Origin: Larimichthys crocea
Taxonomy: Eukaryota > Chordata > Actinopteri > Sciaenidae
Length of the DNA stretch: 64,000 nt
NCBI RefSeq assembly: GCF_000972845.2
Contig: NC_040017.1
Span: 27,511,441 to 27,575,440, forward strand
Direction: 5' to 3'
In this document: piece after piece, positions 37,945 through 48,689 of the stretch
How positions within the stretch are numbered: position 1 is the stretch's first letter
How the letters are laid out: each line of letters starts with the position of its first letter
Position numbers and translations under genes: made by a program
Notes under the pieces: generated by a model
What the model was told of the DNA's origin: nothing
Databases searched by the model: none
What the model saw: only the letters and a program-made list of their open reading frames with translations

Positions 37945-39762
37945 CCATTTGACTCATTTCTTTTCCCCCTTGTCCCCTCAAAGCTCAGAGGATGAGGACT
38001 TTGGTGCGTCAGGGGCAGATGATGATGAGGAGGAAGACGAAGACGCGGGCAGCGACGTGGGCAGCTTGGAGAGCGGGGCACGCTCCAAACGGGCATTAAG
38101 AGGGGTACCTAAACACCGACCCATCAAGACCCAACGCAGGGGCAGGAAGCGACTGAGACGGCGGCGGAGACGCTCCTCCGAGGAAGAGGAGGAAGACACT
38201 GATGAAGAAATGGGTGAGTCTTGCTGAAAGACAGAATATTTTCAATTATAGCCTGATAAATGAATCAGTAATCTGAATTTCCACGTCCTGTCCAGACTCG
38301 GATCAGTTCAGTGACATGACTGACAGCGACGCTGACAAAAAGAGGCGGGGTCTGAGGCGAGGCCAATGCCAGCAGGTCAACTACCGTGAGACGTCTGAGT
38401 CATCAGACAACTCCAAAACCTCCCCCAACCGGGACAAGGTTAAACCCCGAGGCCGACCACGCAAGGAGCATCTCTCGAGCGACTACAGCGATGGTCAGTC
38501 ACTGCTGGAATCTGCAGCGTCCTTTTACTCTGAATTCGTGCAGGTCAAGAACCACGTTAAGAGAGGATCAGGGAGAAAACACGAACTGTCCTCTTAAGTT
38601 AAACTGAGCCCAGTTCTCGTCACCATGATCGGTTACCATGATGCAGTTTGTCCAGGCCCTTGAGGACTTTGTATCTTGTGTCAGGACAGAAGTTATCCGA
38701 CACCGACATGTTCTCAAGCCCTGCTTCAGAAGTATCCCAAAATATTTTAGATCATTTGGTACCACTGAAATTTACTTCTGTAACCGTGTTTGGATAAAAA
38801 TCAGATTTGGTCCAATATTTTTCTCATACACTGAGTTTAATGCAGCATCGGGGCACAGACCTCTGAGGGTTTGACATCACAGACTATCAAACTGTTTGTC
38901 TTTGGTCAGAAGGTCAGAGGCTCACCTTACTCCAACCAACAAATCCTTTCTTTTTCTTTCAGTGTCCCCTTCCTCTAGAGAATCTGATGAGGAGGATGAC
39001 TACGAAGACGAAGAAGAAGACGTGCAGAGAAAGAGAGTGAACAGGAGGAGAAGAGAGGAGGAAGACCTCCGGAGAAGCAGGACGAGAGACAAGCGGCGGA
39101 GATATGAAGACGACGAGGACGATGGAGAGAGAGGCCGGCGACTGAAAAGGAAACTGTTAGAGAAGGAGAAAGACAAAGACACCCGGAGGAGGTTAAAGAG
39201 GACAGACAGAGAGGAAGAGGAGGACCTGGAGAAGATGGGCCGGGGGAAGAGGAGAGAGATTCTGTCACAGCAGCGCCGCAAACGACTCGCTCAGATGCTG
39301 AAGAAACGGCGGCCTTCGACGGACGAAGAGGATGAGGAAGATTCAGACGAATCAGAGTCGTCGTCAGAAGAGGATCGTCCAATCCGCAAAAGACTCAACC
39401 GCATCGACTCTGACGATGACGAAGAGGAAGACGAGGAGGAAGAGGAGGGAAGACAGAAGGTGACGACCAAAAAGTCTTCAGCAGGAGGAGAGAGGAGGGC
39501 CGACAACAAAAACGACAGCGACGCTCAGGACAAGGGGAGGGGCCGCAGCCTGTCTCCATCAAACGGACATCGGACCTCCAGAGGCCCGACGAAGCCTGGG
39601 GCTGGAAGTCCCACTGTGCCCAGGGACAGTGCAGGATCAGGCAGGCACAATGGCCCCTTACATCCAGAGGAGGAGGAGGAGGAGGAAGAGGAAGATGAGG
39701 AGGAGGAGGAGGAGGGCCAGTCAGACTCTTTAAACTCTGTCCAGAACAGTCCGCAGTCATGA
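25158..39762 (+). CDS. rsf1: Remodeling and spacing factor 1
   Basis: RSF1 is the histone-binding, nucleosome-spacing partner of SNF2H (SMARCA5) in the nucleus. The 18 exons are 25158-25311, 31212-31303, 31690-31782, 31891-32096, 32230-32354, 32503-32610, 32904-34323, 34486-34675, 34767-34976, 35638-35742, 36080-36159, 36265-36313, 36845-36951, 37208-37272, 37710-37881, 37984-38213, 38296-38493 and 38963-39762. They total 4404 nt, or 1467 residues; human has 1441. The N-terminal DDT/WHIM region reads FAEVCSFLERYG and YLCECQFDDNLKFK. The large exon 7 holds the conserved QAKIPLKKRELKL. The PHD finger (about residues 740-787) shows CSHC, LLCDSCDSGYHTAC and WFCPPC. RFDDFDDAIDEAIEEDI follows. The C-terminal third is charged, rich in Glu/Asp, Arg and Ser. 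The end (NSVQNSPQS) does not resemble the human DYVCNSEQL tail, so an alternative last exon may exist. Confidence 0.96.
25622..26015. repeat. Cluster of CA/GT microsatellites in rsf1 intron 1
   Basis: (GT)n at about 25639-25672, a ~43-bp CA-containing unit repeated twice (25690-25774), (CA)n at about 25822-25887 and (GT)n at about 25972-26014. A (TTTA)n run follows at about 26077-26120. Confidence 0.93.
26430..30235. repeat. 41-bp minisatellite array in rsf1 intron 1
   Basis: Around 90 copies of a 41-bp unit containing GTTAGAGTTAAATGTGTG and TATTTCATGTTTCGGCAG. From about 29840 onward eight or so units are essentially perfect. Before that almost every unit has one or more single-base gains or losses, mostly in homopolymers and doublets. 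Apparent reading frames (FHVSAGLELNVCLY-like peptides) are by-products of the repeat. A T-to-C variant (AAATGCGTG) marks subsets near 27600-27900 and 29410-29560. Confidence 0.95.
30555..30605 (-). mobile_element. Retroposon tail (AAATAAAACCTGATTTG type)
   Basis: AATCAAATCAGGTTTTATTTGTATAGCCCAAAGTCAC, split over this interval, is the reverse complement of a very common teleost retroposon 3' end (GGCTATACAAATAAAAC followed by TGATTTGATT repeats). It is truncated. Confidence 0.5.
30615..30745 (+). mobile_element. Degenerate tRNA-derived SINE
   Basis: CCGGGTTTGATACCAGCC resembles a mutated tRNA box B. It is followed by GGCCCTTGGCTCCATGTC, a pyrimidine-rich body and CTATCTAAAAAAAGCAGAAATGC, in the same order as the SINE at 21360-21490 in the opposite strand. 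Confidence 0.5.
34987..35029. repeat. (GT)n microsatellite after rsf1 exon 9
   Basis: A GT run of about 43 bp beginning within 10 bp of the exon 9 donor. A pure (AAAG)n run follows at about 35125-35165 in the same intron. Confidence 0.95.
37886..37938. repeat. (CA)n microsatellite in rsf1 intron 15
   Basis: The run starts five bases after the exon 15 donor (GTAACACACA). Confidence 0.95.
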
Positions 39763-42700
39763 TGGCTGTCTGTGAGTAACGCTCGCTTCTTGGTTTCAGT
39801 TTTTTTGTTTTTCTTTTAACTGTCAGGCCTTTTTACCACAAACTGGATCTCTCTCTCCATCCGCCTCTTTCTCTCCCCTTCTTACTCTCCTGTCTTGCTC
39901 TTCCTCCTCGCTGTTGTATTGTGGTAGAGTGCTATCCACCATCACGTGCTGTACGTCACAACACAAACTCATTTACACTCATCGTCACCTCTGGCAGGAC
40001 CGCACGCCAGCCGGACCAAAAGCGACGTCGCACCAGGACTGGCAGCACTTCATGTTTTTCAGTGGACGCACTCACACGGTTTACCCGTGACCATTTCTCT
40101 GAACTCTTTGAGTCACGGACGTCTTTCTGGTGGGTCCACGCGTCAGGATGATCGAGCGTTCATCCCATTTGGGCCTGACTGAACCAGACACGGGAATCTG
40201 TTTGTAGTGTACCTCATCCTAAAGCACTTCATCATTCTCATAGCACTTAATATCCCGCCACCAAGGAGAGTGTCAGTGTCAAACCAAACACTTTGGATAC
40301 AGAGCTGTTACAAACCCAGCACATCAGTTTGCTTTGATTTGTTTGTTTTCAGATTTCTGCCTCCACCCAGCACAGTGGAAGTGAACGGATTTTTTTTTAG
40401 CCTAAGACGAGATGTCCACATCATCCACTGACTCCCAGTGAGGGGACATTTGTCCCTTCTCTCTGTGTCCTGTCTCTGTCTTTCTATAATCTAATAATCT
40501 TATAACTGTTTTTAAATGCCCCTTTCTCAGTGCAGCAACACTCTGCTGTGTTGTGGCGATGGCAGAAATCTGAGACAGTCCCCTCAAATGCTGCAAAAAT
40601 AAATATGACGTGACAACATGATGATGTAAATTTGTCAGTGACAGTGTTATTTAAATGCAAACTACAGAAATAATCAGGCTTGACTCTAATTAAGGAGACA
40701 CACTGACTACGACACACACTCACTGTTCAGAGAGCGCAACACTAACGGTGCATTGAAGTCCTCAAAGAGATGAAGGTGGTTAACAACTTCACGTTCAAAC
40801 ATTCTCAGTGCTGAAGATCTGCTGCTTTTCTTTTTCTAATGTGATAATGAACTGAATATTTTTCAGTTTTAACGTGTCGGTCGGACAAAAAAAGAAGTTT
40901 GACGAATCACCTGAGGATTCAGGAAACTTCTGTTGGGCATTTCACTCTTCTGACATTTTATGGAACAATTAAACAATTACTTTAAGAAAATAATCAGCAG
41001 ATGAATTGATAACGAAGCACTAGTAAATATTTTAGTATAACTTCCGACAACTTATGTTGATTTTTCCCGGCTGCTACAGTTTGTATCTTAGGTCCATTAT
41101 TAAAAGCCTGCTGTGACACAACAATAATAATACACACCACAGTGCATTCATGGAGGGCTGCTGCTTGCTGCAGAACTGTCCTCCTGATTTAAAAAGTCAG
41201 CCAAAGTGTTTCGGTTTGAGACTGCTCACTCGTTTGTTCCATATGTTCATTACACCTTGGCCTGGTGGGACCACGTTTGCTGTACATACTTTGCCTGTAC
41301 GCTGTTCCTTGTAAGATAATAGTTGTTCTGTTCTCTTAGTCCTCTTGTAAAATATAGTGTTATATTTTCTATATGAAGGAGAGGAGGAGAGATGCTGCTG
41401 TGAGTGATGTGTGGATCGATAAGGTTTCAACTGCGAGTTCATCGGCGGTTTGCGTGTTTTGTTTGAAATTCTGCAGCCGTCGATTTGTGTGAAATAAGAC
41501 CAGCGTGCAGCCCGTTCATGTCACAGAAGTGTGAGAAGAGCTGAATGTTGCTCTCTTTCAGCCCCGTGTCGCACATCTTTAAAGATTTTTAACATTTCTT
41601 CTCCCTGAAGGGGATCCCAGGAGTTTTTAAGAAGGAACAAAGCTTTATTTATTTTTCTGATGGAGGCTCAGGTGAGGAAAATGATCTGGTCAATCAAACA
41701 ACTGCTAACTTTGTTTTCTCCACCAGCCATCTCCGCTCCTGAACAGCCACCATCATGATAGTAAAATAAGTGTCGGGTGAACTTTTGGGTTGACTGTGTG
41801 GACATGCGATGGTGTCTTTGTTGGGCACAATGGAAGAATTCTTTTAACTTCAAACAGTCAAATCACTGTGAAGGCTTTAAATGACTTTTATCCTGCTGTT
41901 CACATGAACCGAACTGGTTTCTCTCTAGATACTTTGTAACGATCCCCCCCCTCAAAAAGTTGAACTCAAAAATTAATTGCAGATCTTCCTTTCATTTCTT
42001 TCTCTCAGTTTTTAGAAGTGATTTGAAGTGGAGGAAACTCTGAGCCCGTATTTGTCAAACTTCTGAGAATTACACTTCAAAAAGTAAAAACAGTTCTTTG
42101 AAGCAACTTACTCGAACCTGCAGCAACATGTAAGAAAAACTCTTAAGGACAATGTTCAAGCAATGATATTGTTACATATATGTTCAGAGCAGAGGTGACG
42201 ACTTCTCCTACGTCTGCCAAAAATATAAAATTAAAGAAACCCTTCAATCTAATCTATTTAGAATCTATAAATATGAAAAAAGTATGAAATGATGGAAACT
42301 GAAATATAAACAAAAAGAGAAATTTGACTAACGCATCAGAAGAATGAAGCTTTTGGCTCAAACGACCTGATTCTACATTTTGCTCCAGCTGACGTTTCAT
42401 TCATCATGATATTTTGTACAGTCACTGATTAACGTCCCAGAAATGTTTGGCTCTCTTTGTTTTTGTACTTGCATCATAAATGATCTTCACCAACTTTCCT
42501 CCTAAACTGAAGTCATAAATGTGATAAATGGATTTTATCTTCAGGGCTGTTTGAATGATTTCTACTTTCATCTTTCACTCGAGTTTGATAAATACGGGCT
42601 CGGATCCGTCTGCAGCTCTGGTCGTGATCTGATGCGATAAAAGATTCACAGCTGACGTGTTGAAGAGAAACTCTGAAACGTTTTCTCTCTGCTTCTTTTA

Positions 42701-45000
42701 ATTAGCTCTGATTCCAAACACAGTACAAAACAGTTTACTCTTTAATCTAATCAGCTTTGAAGCTTTTCAGGTGCAGTGAATACATTTGTTTTAAGAAAAT
42801 GATATTTTATCTCAATATGTCACAAAACAGTGACGAATAATTTGAAAAACATCATCACCATTTTATAAAAAGTTGAAGATTCCCTTTTTAAGATGTGTTT
42901 AATGTGCACGGTCACAAAACAGACTGATTAAGTGGAAGTGATTTTTATTTTTTTTTAAAGCTGCTGTCACTCGTCAGAGAATATAAAGTGGAAAACTGAT
43001 ATTTAAAAGGTCAAGGTCATGAAACTGAAGACGCACATCAAGAGAAATGCAGATAAGAAGGAAGTTTATTTTTTCTACTTTCATTCCATTTTAAAATCGA
43101 CGTGAACTTTTTAGTGAGTCAGGCACTTTATTACCGTCGCCTGTATGTACCAGTCTTATCTTAATGAGTGCAATCTGTAAAAGGTCAATAACTCATAGTT
43201 TCTGTAGCCATGTGAGTTCACCAGTAATCTTATTTATTAGATCATGCTCTGAACTTTGTTCATGACAGATGTTTGTGATCATTTCGAAGAACATACTGTG
43301 ATGATTTAAAAGACAAAAATCAAGTCTATACCAGTCAAAGATCAGATTATATTAGTGGTTTACATTTAACTTTGGAGAAAAATCAGAAAGTGATCAAAAC
43401 CAGTTGATTTATTTTACACGGATCTTTAGAAAAGTTTCTTTTGTTTGTGCAGAAGAACATCTCAGTTTGCCAAAAGTGTTCAAATAAGACTTATAGTTGA
43501 ATTGGTCATTACCTGGTTTGGTACAAGCTTGGTACATACTGGCCTTGCTCACTCACTGTCAGATAAATGTGAGTTTGTGGCATTGATTAAAAAAAAAGTG
43601 GCTGGATTTTACCGCCAGTTAAATTACTAAATGTTCTTTCAGGTACTTTCCTGACATTGTTCAGGTAATAAGATAAATCTCCGTTGGCTCTAATCAGCGT
43701 GAAAATCCCCCTAATGCAGAACTGCAGGAGCAGCATCTTGATCATCACAAATGTTTTTATATCATTTACGAGCTAAACTGGACTCTGAAGGTTTCCCTTC
43801 GAGTCAGAACCAGTTCTTTAAGAGTTTCTTACCCAGATTAGTCTCCTCACGGTGGGAAACCCTCCGACAGCATTTGGACATACAGGAAGGTAAAACCAGC
43901 CCAGGGGAGATTAATGTGTGTTTATGCCACCAGCCCGAAATCATTCCTCTGAACCTGATGTGTATCTCTGTGTTTGCCACTGTGGCAGAATCTGTTGGTT
44001 TTAAAATGTTCAGTCCAACTAATCTGGATTCAAACAGGCACTACTGGATGTGAGTGCAGCTCCTTCCATTTCTCTGTTGTACTGTTACTGTAGTATCGCT
44101 GTAACATAAATGTTTTCTAAGTTATTAAAACCAACATCCAGGCATCTCCTCAAAAACACACCGTGTCTGTGCCTTTCTCTCTCTCTCTTTTTGTGGATTA
44201 TCCTGCTGGAGAGAAATTGGAACATTTCTGTGGATGCTCAGCACATCACAGGTGAAATTCAATATCCCAGCTGACCACAACATCTGTTCTCTGTGTAAAC
44301 TACATCCACCTTCAAGATTTTCAAGGTTTAATAAAACAAAATCTACATTCTGCTTAAGTATCACTTAAATTAATGATAATATAATATATAATAGTATTTC
44401 AACTGATCTAAAAGGGGCTTTTATGTCATTTCTATAATGTTTTTAAAAAGTTAATTGAACCATGATCTCAAGACTGTGTGTGACGATGCCATGGAGACTT
44501 TTAGTTAAATCCTGTTCACATAAAAATATGAATAAAATAAAATAGATTACATCAGATGTCTACCTATAGGGAGATTTTAAAGCTTTATTTTGAAAGGCTT
44601 CCTCTGGTGGTCACAATATGTAATTACACAACTGTATTACCCCCAAAAGCAACATTTCTATCATGTTTTATCACATTATGTTTACATTCTAAGTATTAAT
44701 ATGCCGTTATGTCTATTCATTAATTAATTAATGCTTCCTCGCGCTCACACCTGCGGCAGGTCATAAAATAAAAGCCTTGCTAACTTGGGCTAACTGTTAA
44801 ATCTCAGACGAGTTGTGACCTTTGTGACATGAACATTAATATAATTAATCAATAATATATATATAATATAATAATCCAGTCTTCTGCAGTTTAAATTATA
44901 GACCTTTCAAAATAAAAGACTGCTGCTGCTGCGACACGCTACGTGAATACGGATGTGACGTACGTACGCAGTGTTTACGCATGTTTCGTTGCGTAGCCGC
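39763..45000. other. rsf1 3' UTR and intergenic region
   Basis: An AATAAA at 40598-40603 is a possible rsf1 polyadenylation site about 840 nt past the stop. The rest is AT-rich. Short open frames near 43445-43630 and 43751-44053 have no recognisable domain, no convincing splice sites and no start context. I see no RNA gene or intact mobile element. Confidence 0.5.
40598..40603 (+). terminator. Candidate rsf1 polyadenylation signal
   Basis: AATAAA about 840 nt after the rsf1 stop. Other sites further downstream remain possible. Confidence 0.35.
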
Positions 45001-45223
45001 GGTGTTCCAGCGTTGAAAGGTCGTCGGTCCGTCAGCGAGCAGCAGCGACGCTTCGTGCCGCCCTGAGTGACTCTCTGCCCGGCTCGTCCTCGCTGCGTTC
45101 ACCCGGAGAAGAAGCAGCTTGTGGCAGTTTATCCGCCCGCAGCTTCACCGAGGAGGTAAAGTCGCTGCTTCGCTGCTGGAAGTGGGTCACACGGCTCCTC
45201 GTTGTCTGGTTTCGGGCCCCGGG
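44935..45223 (+). promoter_or_regulatory. clns1a: clns1a promoter and 5' UTR
   Basis: CpG content rises sharply here from AT-rich surroundings. A CRE-like TGACGTACGTACGC sits near 44957. The leader runs to the ATG at 45224. An in-frame upstream ATG at 45119 would add 35 residues with no similarity to the family, so it is not used. Confidence 0.55.
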
Positions 45224-47145
45224 ATGGTTTTACTGAAGAACCTCCGTCCTCCCACCGAGGGAGTGCGGCACGAGCAAGCCGAGACCACGGCGGTGCTGGA
45301 CGGGCAGAAGCTGGGCTGCGGCACGCTGTACGTGGCCGAGACGTAAGTGAAGCACATGGCGCCTGTTTCTGTCTCTGACCCGGTGTCGGTGTTTAATCAG
45401 TGTTTGATGCAGACATTAATTTAAATAATGTTTTTATTAAGAATACAACGTGCTGCACGCGACACTCCGCGTGCTAAGCACTTCCGGAGTAGTGCCTTTC
45501 AAAATAATTGTTGACAAAGACAGCAGCATATTATTGTTTTTCGAGCACGGCGTGCTCGAAAAACAATAATATGCTCCTGTCTTTGATTAATCAGTTATTC
45601 AATTAGTCAGATAATTAGATTATATTAACAGTTAATTGATGGTTTAAAACCTTCAGCTAATTGATAATTGTTTGATTTCAGCTTGAGGACGTCACCTGTA
45701 ATCAAAATGTTCTGATGTTTTGTGGACCAAAGAACTAATCGATGAATCGATGAATCGACAGTTTAGTCAATGATGAAAATAATCATTAGTTGCGCTAAAT
45801 ATGCCCAATATCTGAAGGTTCCAGCTTCTAAAATGTGAGGATTGATAAATAAATATATATATATATATATAGTACACACAAAATTGAAGGAACGGAGAAG
45901 TATCAAGGGTTGAAAGAGCAGCTGGAACGGATGTGGAAGGTCAAGGGTTGCGTGGTCCCCGTGGTAGTGGGGGCACTTGGGGCAGTGACCCCCAAACTGG
46001 GAGAGTGGCTCCAGGAACAACATCTGAAGGCTCAGTCCAGAAGAGTGCAGTCCTAGGAACATCGGAGATACTGCGCAGAACCCTCAAACTCCCAGGCCTC
46101 TGGTAGAGGACCCGAGCTTGAGGATGACACGGATACCACCCCGCCGGGGTGAGAAGGAGATATAATAGTTTACTGAATGACTGAAGCTTTGGGCTCCAGG
46201 ACATTATAATGTGGCACTTTTCTGACATTTTATAGGTAAAATGAGAAATCCAGGATCAGTCAACAATGGAAATAATCGTTAGTTGCAGCCCTGCAGTCAG
46301 GACCTGTCACCAGTTTAAAACTAGAGTTACTCATACATTGATTTTTAATGAGACTTTCAGTCTTGGTGAACCAACAGTGCCACTTTCAAACTGTCCAGTG
46401 AAGCTAAAAAAAGGCTCTGCAGCATGATAACTGTCGGCTTTGTGTGTGTTTTCTTTTCCTCAGACGCCTGTCGTGGTTTGATGGCTCAGGGTTGGGTTTC
46501 TGTCTCGAGTATCCCACCATCGGCCTGCACGCCATCTCCAGAGACGTCAGCACTTACCCGCAGGAACACCTGTACGTCATGGTCAACGGGAAGCTCGGGG
46601 GTGAGAGTGATGCAAAGTCTACAGTTTGTATTAAAGCGTCGATTGGTCCAGGGTTGTCTTCTGAGTTCTGCTGTGACGTCAGTGAACAGTTTGTTTGGTA
46701 CCAAACATCTGTGACTGGAAGCTCTGTGATCTGAACACATGTTCATCCTTAGATGTGAAAATATATTTGTCTTCTGATGTTTTTGGAGGAGTTTGTGTGT
46801 CTGTAAGGTAGACTCTATATTAAGATACATGCACGAGAAGCAGTGTGGCATAATGATTCATATATAACCAGGAGGGAAGTTACGACTTGGCGTCTCCTGA
46901 CTGTGTGAGTCTCTAACTGTGTGTGTTGCCAGATGAGAATGAGGCAGAAATGGCAGAGAAAGCAGCTGAAGATGAAGAAGAAGAAGATGACGACAGTAAC
47001 AGCAGTGGTGGTGACGATGACGAAGAAGGAACCATCACAGAGATCCGATTTGTGCCCGGCGACAAGGCCGCATGTAAGTGACCACAGAGAGGAGGAGGGT
47101 CAGGCAGATACATCGACTTCACAGTATATCGGACTGATGCTGATC

Positions 47146-47211
<66 letters not shown>

Positions 47212-48252
47212 ATGTAGTGGAGCCCATGTTCTCAGCGATGTGCGAGTGCCAGGCACTGCACCCCGACCCAGAGGATGATGACTCTGACAACGACTTCGAA
47301 GGAGAAGAGTACGACGTGGAGGAAGCTGGTGAGGACACACACACACACACACACGATGAAAATACAGTATAACATAAACACAAACATGCTGTGGACTGAA
47401 TATAAAATACTGACTCTTATTTTCTGCTTCTCTGGTTGTCTGGATTCTTGCAGAAGCAGGTAAGACATCTAAACACCTTCGACTGAAACTTTATTCTTTC
47501 TGAGCACAGAAACAAATCCAATAATGCTGCGATGCTGCACTGACACACACACTGCTGACCTGGGTGTGTCATGACTCATGTCCTGTCACTGACCTCTCTC
47601 TCCTCCACCACCCAGAGCACGGCCATGCTGACATCCCGACTTTCTACACCTGTGATGAGGGTCTGTCGGCGCTCACACAGGAGGGTCACGCCACCCTGGA
47701 GAGGCTGGAGGGGATGTTGGCCCACTCAGTCGCTCAGCAGTATCACATGGCCGGAGTCCGAACCGCAGAAACCAACGCTGAGTTTGAAGGTTTGAGTCAA
47801 ACCAGATTAGATTTTTTTTTATACGTGTAACATCAGTGTTAATTATTGCAGCTATTTTAGAGTCTTCAGATGAAAACGCTCATTTACATCTACGTCATTT
47901 TGATCCTCATCAGGAATTTCTCACAAACTATTTTACTATCATTTGGTAGCTTCTCACTTGCAGTATCTCACTGGTCTTTTACATAAACCTGCAGTAAAAA
48001 TTAAAAGCATTGTGGCTGTTTTGATAAGATTTTGTCGATGGGACGTTTGAACTCTTTGTTGTTGACAGATGGTATGGAGGTGGACGCAGCAGCGATGGAG
48101 GCCGGTCAGTTTGAGGACGCGGATGTCGAGCACTGGTAACTTAACATGAAATTAAAGATTTTGTTAAAACATATTTGCTGATGATCTGACTGGGACAGAT
48201 GTTGTTTGTTGTGCAGTCTGGTTTATTCGTGTTGTCTGACTCTGTCTGTAGA
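45224..48252 (+). CDS. clns1a: Methylosome subunit pICln
   Basis: pICln is a cytosolic chaperone that works with the PRMT5-WDR77 methylosome. It holds Sm proteins in a ring-like 6S state before SMN loads them onto snRNA. The exons are 45224-45342, 46464-46600, 46933-47073, 47218-47328, 47616-47789, 48069-48135 and the first base of the exon at 48252. This gives 249 residues, or 251 if a 6-nt microexon at 47454-47459 is included; human has 237. The PH-like fold is seen in GTLYVAETRLSW, GLGFCLEYPTIGLHAISRD, EHLYVMVNGKL, EIRFVPGDKAAL and MFSAMCECQALHPDPED. An acidic insert (about 98-116) replaces a shorter one in human. The C-terminus DGMEVD...GQFEDADVEH matches human. The stop TGA is made by splicing TG (48134-48135) to A (48252); reading through the donor would give ...EHW and TAA instead. 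It is convergent with aqp11. Confidence 0.95.
45515..45585. repeat. Near-perfect 71-bp palindrome in clns1a intron 1
   Basis: Two 35-bp arms (45515-45549 and 45551-45585) are reverse complements with a single mismatch (CAGCAGC against CAGGAGC) and a one-base centre at 45550. The apex is TCGAGCACG / CGTGCTCGA. Confidence 0.93.
45870..46165 (+). mobile_element. Decayed LINE C-terminal fragment
   Basis: The translation shows EKYQGLKEQLERMWKVKG, VVPVVVGALGAVTPKLGEWL and, after a frameshift, VQKSAVLGTSEILRRTLKLP followed by a stop. This is the conserved tail seen downstream of the reverse transcriptase in many fish and invertebrate non-LTR elements. The frameshift and short length show it is dead. 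An (AT)n run precedes it at 45851-45871. Confidence 0.7.
47154..47208. repeat. (GT)n microsatellite in clns1a intron 3
   Basis: A GT run of about 55 bp that ends ten bases before the exon 4 acceptor (ACATGTAG). Confidence 0.95.
47454..47459 (+). other. clns1a: Candidate 6-nt microexon in clns1a
   Basis: AAGCAG is bracketed by a pyrimidine-rich acceptor (GATTCTTGCAG) and a consensus donor (GTAAGA). Inclusion keeps frame and adds two residues (GCTG-AAGCAG-AGCAC gives A-E-A-E-H). Skipping also keeps frame. Confidence 0.45.
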
Positions 48253-48661
48253 TGGAAGTCGTCTCAGCAGCCGATCAAAGCTCCACTGTTGCGTCATGCG
48301 ATTGGAGAAGAGGACAGCAGCACTTCTTTAAGGCTCTTACTCGTATTTCTTCTGTTCTCGCTGTTTCTTTGTGTACTTAAAGTCATCTCTGTAGTTTTTT
48401 TTGTAGCTTCTTACGTTCACTCGTTGAGTGTTGAGCTCTTGTGTTTCTGCTCATCCTCCTGTCGCCTCATCTCTACTAATTTTGAACAAAGTGCTGTGAT
48501 GTCAACTCAGCTACTGTGGATTATTGAGACGCAGCCCCAGATTCTATTGTTGACTGTAAAAAAACAAAACACTGAGTTTATGTTTGTTTTGTACCTAACG
48601 ACCAAATTAATATCTGTTTTTTTCCTGCCGAGGAGCGTTAATGTCTTTGTATGAAATTGTC

Positions 48662-48667
48662 AATAAA
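48662..48667 (+). terminator. clns1a: clns1a polyadenylation signal
   Basis: AATAAA about 410 nt into the last exon, followed by a GT- and T-rich stretch (GTATGAGTTTG then T9). This is a standard cleavage-site context. Confidence 0.7.
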
Positions 48668-48689
48668 TGCATAGTTTTTTGTATGAGTT

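Noticed and set aside
34561..39720. GAG/GAA-rich tracts as possible microsatellites
   Set aside because: They are in-frame coding sequence for the acidic segments of rsf1.
43445..44053. Two plus-strand open frames between rsf1 and clns1a
   Set aside because: Not similar to any family I recognise, and no splice sites join them.
45119..45223. N-terminal extension of clns1a from an upstream in-frame ATG
   Set aside because: The family starts at the MVLLKNL methionine; the extension is unlike any pICln.
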